This document shows, piece by piece, positions 6,444-12,811 of a DNA stretch of 12,811 bases. Positions within the stretch are counted from its first letter, which is position 1. Each line of letters begins with the position of its first letter. Origin of the DNA: Periconia sp. R9002. Taxonomy: Eukaryota; Ascomycota; Dothideomycetes; Pleosporales; Periconiaceae. The stretch spans positions 1 to 12,811 of the forward strand of contig JAMAHW010000243.1 in assembly GCA_023627715.1 (NCBI GenBank). The letters are read 5' to 3'. A model generated the notes under the pieces. The model had not been told where the DNA came from. It searched no databases and saw nothing but the letters and a program-made list of their open reading frames with translations. The position numbers and the translations under genes are program-made.

Positions 6444-8947
6444 TCATACGTACTGTCTTCCTATAACCGGATCTTCCACTCTTCGGCTTGTGATCGTACA
6501 ATGATGCGATAGATTAGTCTCTTCAGTGCTATTAGCAGTTGGAATAGCTCCCCATTTTACCATCTTTCTTGCAGCATAGCGATCTATTTCTGGTGGATGA
6601 CACGCAGCTGCGATAACAAGGCTATTCGAGGGACCGAGCGGCATTCCAGGGGCACATTTGCGCATCCCAATAGCCACTGATGCCACAAACACAACTAGTC
6701 CGAACCCCATCAAGAAGATGAGGGCGATAGCAGAATAACCTAACGCGTAAGATCTTTCGGTATCAAGAAGCTCATGGACGATAGGGATGTCACCGTAAAG
6801 TTTATAGCGAACGATGAAGAGTGTCTGAGACACAAGCCACCCCAATGAGGCTGAGGTCAAAAGCAAAGGAATGCTATATCGGTATGGCAGAGAAAGCCAA
6901 TATGTCGATACTTGATCCGAAGCTGGCTCTGGATTGCTAACTCGAAGAGGCTGGCGGCTTGAAGCGAGCCCCGTCCAGTCCCGTAGTTGGATCATCATCG
7001 TAAGCTGGTGATTCAGGCAAAGATATATTCCAGACACGGCGAGCTGCGGGAGATTGGCTAGAATCATCACACTGGCATCGCCAAAGGTGGCATCGCACTT
7101 CTGTCGCTTTCTCCACCACTGATCTGTCCACTGTGGCTCTCTCATTGAATACCATAAGTGACATAATGTCGCCATTGTATGCGACTCCTCGTTCAGCTTG
7201 CCAAATCCCATCTTCCACAAGGAATGTATATCATGGTCGATATGGTTTATTCGAAATTGTCTCTTCATTTCATTGTACCAATAGATTGAGAAAACCCCCA
7301 TTAAAATGAATCTACTGAAAGTTAGTCCAACATAGTCATGTACGGGACATTAGGAGCATCCATACAAACTGATGTACACTATCCACCGACTAAAGCTGAC
7401 TGAGCGATAAAACTGCAGTCGACTTTTCTGGAATATCTTACGTGTTGGTATTACGCTACTTTCAACGTCGTCCCGTTTTTTCTTAATTTCACGGATCAGT
7501 TCGTCTTGGGACAATAGGCACATGCCAGCCGAATGCATGTAAGGCGATCCTAAAAACGACACTATAGCATCTCCTATGGTGACTATTGGCGTTCCCTGTT
7601 GCTCTTTGAATGTATACAGAAGACAGCCAAGCTTTGTAACAATCAATACGGTAGTTATTAAGGAGAGCCAGAGATGTATCTGTAAACGGCTGCGACCTGG
7701 AACCTTGAGGCTTAAACAATATGAGATATCAGTATGCCATCTACTGATATGAGTCGAGTCCTTCTCCCACGGGCGATACGCGGAATACAACGTCGTTTCT
7801 GAACTGAATGGTACTTGCCAAGGAGTTCTGGAAGTCCCGGTTGCATATAATGAGGAAGATGACTGATCGCCAGTTTCATTTGTTATCAACAATAAAGTAC
7901 TTCTTTCCGCCTGAAACGAGTGGTATTTTGCACACTCTGAAGCTGAGATATTCTCCCATAAGTCGGTGTCCAGCAGCTGTCGATTTGCGGTTACACTCTG
8001 AATATAATCCCACCTGGATCGGAAGAACATGCCGTAGTGAGCTTGGTTTTGGAAAAGCTGTGTTATAGCATCTTTATCAACTCTATGTGAGCGATGTAAT
8101 AGGTCTGCAAAGGATTCTTCCCCATAGATAACACCAGGAGAGATTACTGCTGAAGTATGACTATTCAATGCGGTAGTCATTATGATCGATGTATCATAGC
8201 TGGAATGTTAATCGTAGAACGCGACTGTCCGCTCAACGAACTTACACTGGATGCATGAGAATACTACTCAGCGTTAAAAGCGACAGTAGACAGAACCTTC
8301 TTTTCCTTACTGCCAAGACATTTCTCCAACTTAAGATTCCGATGTTTAGATAAGAGCCCCGGGCATGCACAGCGTCAATTTCAGACCGCGTTGGCGAGGT
8401 CAGGCACTGCATACAATAATTTGAACCAGCCAGGAGTGCAGTACTGAGGGTGTTAATTCCAAAGTGCAACCAGCCAGAGATATTAGCAATGTTTTCGTAT
8501 TCCCCAACCGCAAGCGTAGCATAGTAGCCATCATCAAGATGTATTGCAGCCCATATAAGAGCAGATGTGTTGAGGAGGAGAATACTGGAGGCGAGAATGG
8601 CGAAACCGGCAATACCGCTACGCCAGCCAGGGAATTGGTTATTCCAGGCTGAACTTACAATCTTGAAGAGTCTTAAGATTGTATAGAACGATCCCAGATA
8701 GTTCTTTTTTAAGTCTGACTGTTCTGTGCTATCAGAGTTATCACTTTCGCATATGCCAGCGTCAGACGCCGCAGGATGCTCATTCCTCAGACTGTCATCA
8801 TAGTTAGTATTAAGCTGACTATTTTCACATTTCGATCGACAAAGGATCTACTTACCGACTGGTTAACTGCAATATGATAGTATCCTGCGTCCTTTTCCGC
8901 TCCTCGCTATAAAAGAAGTCCTTAACAGGGTCAACTAAGTGCGCCAT
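6444..8947 (-). CDS. DUF6536 multi-pass membrane protein, four exons, 780 aa
   Basis: Exons on the minus strand are 8947-8856, 8791-8246, 8199-7366 and 7314-6444. Introns are 64, 46 and 51 bases: donors GTAAGT, GTAAGT and GTATGG; acceptors CAG. Intron 1 has a TACTAAC branch point at 8803-8809 and intron 3 has ACTAAC. The joined frame is uninterrupted. FPGWRSGIAGFAIL and a first membrane segment lie at about 84-113, then LSTALLAGSNYCMQC (146-160) and ARGSYLNIGILSWRNV (174-189), followed by further membrane segments at about 197-213 and 387-408. Other hallmarks are TIGDAIVSFLGSP (420-432), LSLPYRYSIPLLL (631-643), WLVSQTLF (650-657), GYSAIALIF (683-691) and a C-terminal HCTITS (762-767). These identify the fungal DUF6536 family, usually 600-800 residues; its function is unknown. 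An in-frame TGA directly precedes the start. An out-of-frame six-codon upstream ORF (8951-8931) overlaps it, which could lower translation. Confidence 0.88.
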
Positions 8948-9854
8948 TCATACAGCACACAAGATGGGAAGCAGAACGTGTTTGAGACGGATGTTTTTAG
9001 TAGGGGTTTTGGACTGTGTCTCCCGTTTTCGTTCGCGCAGTGTAGCAATCTCGAATTGAGCGTTAGGGACTAGACTGGGTTGATGGTTGAGGTGCTGCAA
9101 CGCCACTGAGCATTATACCCAGTTCGCCAACTTCTCAGAGTCAGACTGAGTGTAAACCTAAAGCTCCGCTTTTACGGTGCAGGTGGAAAGAACAAAGTTA
9201 TATCGTCGCGCGAATATATTGGTCTTGTGAAAAGGTCTTATATGCTCCAGGGTGTAAGAATTCTATAGGGTAATTAATTTGGGAACTCAGCAAGCCATAT
9301 ACACTTGGGAAACAGCATACGAGTACATTGCCTTGCCAGTTAAGTGTCTCATTGCCTGTTAATTAATTCATGTCTGCGGAATATGCGGACATGCATGTAA
9401 AGTGGCCTTTGGTGAGGCGTGAAGGCATCTGATAGGCTACAATGTCCGCAGACCCTCATCTAAGTTGGTCGACTGGTAATGCAGCGTCAGCAGATGAAAC
9501 AGGACCCCACAACTATTTTTACGGCAGGCAAAAGTAGGCAATGCTCGTGCTGTGCTCCTCATATCTGGGCGTGGCATCAGGAACGATTTAGTAGACCCCA
9601 GCGATTTAACGTTGAATGGAGTAATATTCCTTTAGATTCTTACATAGTACTTGTTAAATAAATTGACCTGTGAGTAATGCGGGGCAGACGTAAGCTCTTT
9701 GGATTTAAATGTTTAGTAGATTTAGGATTTGGGAGTAGCAAATAACAGCTTTGGTTACTATCTTTTGCACTATCATTTAACAATACAAAAAAAAAGGGAA
9801 GATACTTAGAGAATACTTAAGGCAAAGGTAGCCTGTTTTGATCTGTTAGCATGG
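8948..9854. other. Intergenic region upstream of the DUF6536 gene
   Basis: It should contain the minus-strand promoter of the membrane-protein gene, but no TATA box is evident. Apart from a small foldback at 9372-9453 I see no gene. A plus-strand frame at 9479-9661 has no recognisable content. The direct repeat GTTAGCATGGC occurs at 9845-9855 and 9878-9888, at the end of the inverted dispersed repeat. Confidence 0.45.
9372..9453. repeat. Small inverted repeat
   Basis: GTCTGCGGA (9372-9380) is the exact reverse complement of TCCGCAGAC (9445-9453), and TGCGGACAT (9384-9392) is the exact reverse complement of ATGTCCGCA (9442-9450). The left arm looks like the right arm with TGCGGA duplicated around ATA. 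The 82-base structure could be a tiny foldback remnant. Confidence 0.6.
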
Positions 9855-10321
9855 CGGAGGTGTCGCCACTAGTGTCCGTTAGCATGGCCGACCCGCACCT
9901 GCCCTGGCCTTGCAGACGCTTCGAAATGTACAGAAATGGGATAGGTAGAGGTACAGTACATGTGGCACAACTCATCTTTACACCATATGCTCAGCCACAA
10001 GTACCTCTGCAAACACTAATATGTATCTAGTAAGTGCCCAGCTAATCGGCTGTGCGCTCACAGCAACTAAAGTACAAAAATGCAACCCGATTCGATCACC
10101 ACTAAATCCAGAAAAGAAGCTGGAAACTCAATTATGATAGCGTTAGTGTCGGATGGGCTGGGTGTTCTGTTCAAGGTTGAGACCCACCTGCGGGGACCAG
10201 ATTAGGCCCCCTCGGCTAGCTAGACATAATCCATAAATAACGTGAGCGCCAAACAGGGTGCTGACGGTCCCGTCCCTACCTGCCCCCGCCAATGCACCCA
10301 TAGAATGATCGAGCGCAGGTC
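9855..10321 (-). repeat. Dispersed repeat, copy D (inverted partner of 2143-2614)
   Basis: Read on the minus strand this matches 2143-2614 over nearly its whole length, including the blocks CCCTGTTTGGCG, GTTATTTATGGATTATGT, CTAATCTGGTCCCCGCAGG and TACATTTCGAAGCGTCTGC. Similarity stops beyond 10321. Differences are mostly C/T and G/A, consistent with RIP. No target-site duplication was found. The pair encloses the oxidoreductase gene, the transcription-factor fragment and the membrane-protein gene. Confidence 0.8.
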
Positions 10322-12076
10322 TATTTCGGCACAGCATTGGCATGTTTCGATAGGGCTAGGTGTTTGCGTCTGTCTCGCAGTTGTATAGAACTGATGGAGG
10401 TAGTTGGCAGTCGCAGACCCATCACGGGCTCCTTGCGGTATTGCTTGGTGGCTCAAATTATAATTAACCTATCTTCACAATAGGAGCTGTCAAGCCTTGG
10501 ATTCATTTGGGCTGCGTAGGCTACAGGGTATTCCGTTACATATTAGCTACTACCAAGTGCACTTGTTGGCTCTCAATCAAGCTTCATGTCATCTACTTGT
10601 AGCGGTGGTTCTGTAACTATGCACAGCGAACCTTGTCCCCCTGAAATGTCTGGCTTTGTTCCCACTTCGTCCGAAATCGAATCTTGGGATTATAATTTGC
10701 TATTTTCCACTGCATCTCTCTAAGGACACGGAAACGGAGGAGATTGCTGCGGCAGCACTGCAACCTTCAAGAGCCGTGGCTTGTCTTTTCCGCGCTAAAA
10801 CGACGAGGCTTCACGATTTTGGCATGGTGGTCTCAAATTCTTGCCTCCACATACCGGATGCCTAGCCAGAGATCAGGAGCATTGGTCCAGGTGCATTGAA
10901 GCGCTTCGCTACTATCGCGGTACGAGACAGCAGTCTCATAGCTCCTGTTTCCCCTTCCTTCCCTTTGTTATACGGTAAAGTCAACCTCGCGTCATTGTTA
11001 GTCTCGATTTCATCGACCATCAATCTTGTCCGCGCATGAAAATTAAAATAATGCGGTAAATAAAACAGCGAAAACTCTGAATTGTCTACCGATTTGAGGG
11101 GCGAAGCATACATCAATAGCACGGAGCAAACAATTAATCAATCATTATGAAACAAATTTCCCGCTCCTGGATCTTACAACTATATCATAACCAAACCAAA
11201 TGACTCCTAGCTTTTGAGGAACATGGAGGCCCAGTGAGCTAACATTAGAATCCAGATTGCAAAGACAATAGGAAATTCCCTGGGTCTCACTTACGCCCGT
11301 CATAAAATAGGGAATTTGTATACTCCTTTACAATGCTGACTGTTACAACCCGACCGACAGGGGTGCTTAAGCAAGTCACCCACCATCTATCTTGCATTAC
11401 ACCGAGTTGCTCCGAAACAGGCGCGAAAGATTTAACTAGAAAGCAATTCTTACATTCATTTCGCCGTCAAAATTCTAGCGCACTATATATTATTCTTAAC
11501 GTGTAGACCAAACCCGCATAGCTGCCACACCCCATGCTTTATCTGCACAGTGGCATGTCTGAACCATTGTCGTAGCCATCACGTGGCAGGAGCCGCCAAT
11601 TGATGGTGATGTGTGAGCCGGAAACACAGCGAAGGAAGCTGCTTTAGTTAATCTCGAGGACACCGTGGATTGAGTCTTGCACGGTGGTGTCGGGCTGACA
11701 TAAACTTTTGTTTATAACTATCCGAGATACTGGCCATAATAAAAGTTGTCGCATATATAGCTCTTTAATTCACAGATTAGTGACTAGTACTAGGCCGCTT
11801 TTCTGTGATAAAAGTTCATGTAATCAATAAATGTTAGTACATTTGTGCCAGTTTCATTGTTTAAGTCAATATCTCGTTGGCGCAGCGCTTATTCCTCTAC
11901 CATCAGAATGGCTAACACTCGGACTTGAATCGATAAAATCTTTAATTCCACCTCACACTAGGAAAGAGCTGTAAAAGAAAAAAAAAAGATCGATTAACAC
12001 AAAACCCCTTTCCAGTGAAGAATGCAAACTCTTCCCACCCACCTCACCGCCAGCCCAACCGATCACAAATCCCTAC
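10322..12076. other. Gene-poor AT-rich region
   Basis: About 1.75 kb without a supportable gene. Three things are visible. A 45-codon plus-strand frame at 10586-10723 has protein-like composition (it contains PPEMSGFVPTSSEIESWDYN) and stays open upstream to about 10545, but has no known domain. A minus-strand frame at 10862-11113 is unrecognised. A perfect 9-base inverted repeat, AAATTCCCT (11273-11281) and AGGGAATTT (11309-11317), is also present. The last 100 bases include an A-rich run near 11975-11990 and should include the 3' end of the right-edge gene. Confidence 0.5.
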
Positions 12077-12811
12077 CTAAGAACCCCCCTTAGTAATCTT
12101 CTTACTATTGATCCACCACTCCCAGCACCCGGAGCCCCCATTATCAAGGTAATACCCTCCCGTCGCATCTTTTTTCTTGTCATCAACGCAATCGTCCACC
12201 ACGGCGTTGAAGATCTCCTCGCACTCTTTCCCCTTCGGCAGAGTATAATCCGCAAGCTTCTTACATCCCTTTTGGTCCTCGGCCGCCAGCACCGCAACCC
12301 TAAGCAGCCCATTCGCCTGCCACGACCCCTTCGAATCCGGCTCTTTGCACTGCTTGGCCTCGTCGCCACGCTCGACGTTCTTCCACTGCTGATTGGAGAT
12401 GGCGCAAATGGGCGGCAGGCCAGTTGTGGTGGATTTTTGCTTGGAGTCCACAAAGACTTCGAGCATAGCAGACCATTTTTGGTCGTTACCGTAAGTGGCG
12501 GATGATTTTGGTGCGAGCGCCTTGAGATTCTTCCATTTGCCGCTGCAGAAGGACTTTACGGCCGCTTTGTAGGGCGCTTGGTCAGACCATGGGTCGGCGT
12601 CGTTGCAGGAGTGGCAGTTTTTACCGTTAAGGACTGAGGGGATTGCACCGGGTTTGCACGTTGTTTTGAGCTTCTTTTTGTCATCCTTGCCTTTCTTGTC
12701 GTCCTTGTCGTTTTTACCTTTGTTAGGGAACGATTTCATCCATTTGTAGGCCGCCTGGGCCTTCTTGAGACTAAAGTCCTTGTCGATCTTGGGAAGATCG
12801 AGGAAGCATGT
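12077..12811 (-). CDS. Cys- and Lys-rich hypothetical protein, probably secreted, N-terminus beyond the window
   Basis: The minus-strand frame is open from the window edge (12811) to a stop at 12077 and gives 244 residues, starting TCFLDLPKID, with no intron. The methionine at residue 25 (12739) is internal, because the frame continues smoothly upstream, so the true start and any signal peptide lie outside. Residues 31-49 are a low-complexity run of Lys, Asp and Gly. There are 11 cysteines, spread over almost the whole length (for example NCHSC at 65-69). The tail reads KECEEIFNAVVDDCVDD, then GGYYLDNGGSGCWEWW. A paired-Cys, Gly-Gly, aromatic tail of this kind occurs in several secreted fungal proteins, but I cannot name a family. 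Export is inferred from the Cys pattern only. Codon use is biased and GC-rich, like the oxidoreductase gene. Confidence 0.65.
   Translation of the reverse strand, partial: TCFLDLPKIDKDFSLKKAQAAYKWMKSFPNKGKNDKDDKKGKDDKKKLKTTCKPGAIPSVLNGKNCHSCNDADPWSDQAPYKAAVKSFCSGKWKNLKALAPKSSATYGNDQKWSAMLEVFVDSKQKSTTTGLPPICAISNQQWKNVERGDEAKQCKEPDSKGSWQANGLLRVAVLAAEDQKGCKKLADYTLPKGKECEEIFNAVVDDCVDDKKKDATGGYYLDNGGSGCWEWWINSKKITKGGS

Noticed and set aside
6408..6453. A fourth intron at the 3' end of the DUF6536 gene (GTACGT...GCAG)
   Set aside because: Splicing would only replace the last two residues before another stop; the unspliced end GRQYV fits the family's usual C-terminus better.
10220..10456. Minus-strand frame across the right end of copy D as a transposase fragment
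   Set aside because: No DDE, integrase or reverse-transcriptase motif is visible; about half of it is simply repeat sequence.
11880..11945. tRNA-like D-arm (GGTAGAG on the minus strand)
   Set aside because: No T-arm or acceptor stem can be paired at the right distance.
1..12811. CRISPR array, bacterial operon, biosynthetic gene cluster or defence system
   Set aside because: Spliceosomal introns and fungal families show eukaryotic DNA; there are no spaced direct repeats of CRISPR type and no set of biosynthetic core enzymes.

Overview
The window looks like nuclear DNA of a filamentous ascomycete, most likely a Pezizomycotina fungus and possibly Dothideomycetes. This rests on four short introns (46-64 bases) with GTAAGT- or GTATGG-type donors and CTAAC-type branch points, on protein families restricted to filamentous ascomycetes, and on old repeats whose copies differ mainly by transitions, as expected of repeat-induced point mutation (RIP). 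The taxon is inferred from style; no marker gene is present.

Layout. Bases 1-625 hold no gene I can support. A two-exon minus-strand gene (626-1830) encodes a conserved ascomycete protein of unknown function. Bases 2143-3061 are repeat-dense: one copy of a roughly 450-base dispersed repeat, a 194-base nested inverted-repeat element containing a perfect 30-base-arm palindrome, and a 19-base tandem array. An intact single-exon zinc-free MDR oxidoreductase gene follows (3605-4645, plus), with a TATA box. Next come a terminator-like hairpin (5044-5092), an orphan C-terminal fragment of a fungal zinc-cluster transcription factor (5218-5856, minus) and a four-exon gene for a large multi-pass DUF6536 membrane protein (6444-8947, minus), whose reading frame I reconstructed across three introns. 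A second copy of the dispersed repeat lies inverted at 9855-10321. Bases 10322-12076 are gene-poor and AT-rich. The right edge carries a partial minus-strand gene for a Cys- and Lys-rich protein, probably secreted (12077-12811+).

The genes do not form an obvious pathway or metabolic cluster. The window is best read as a repeat-rich accessory segment: the oxidoreductase and right-edge genes have GC-rich, strongly biased codons, while the three other coding regions are AT-richer with relaxed codon use, and one of them is a relic. I found no convincing new multi-gene system. The observations most worth follow-up are the perfect palindrome inside a foldback element, the inverted repeat pair enclosing about 7.2 kb, the 19-base iteron array and the decapitated transcription factor.
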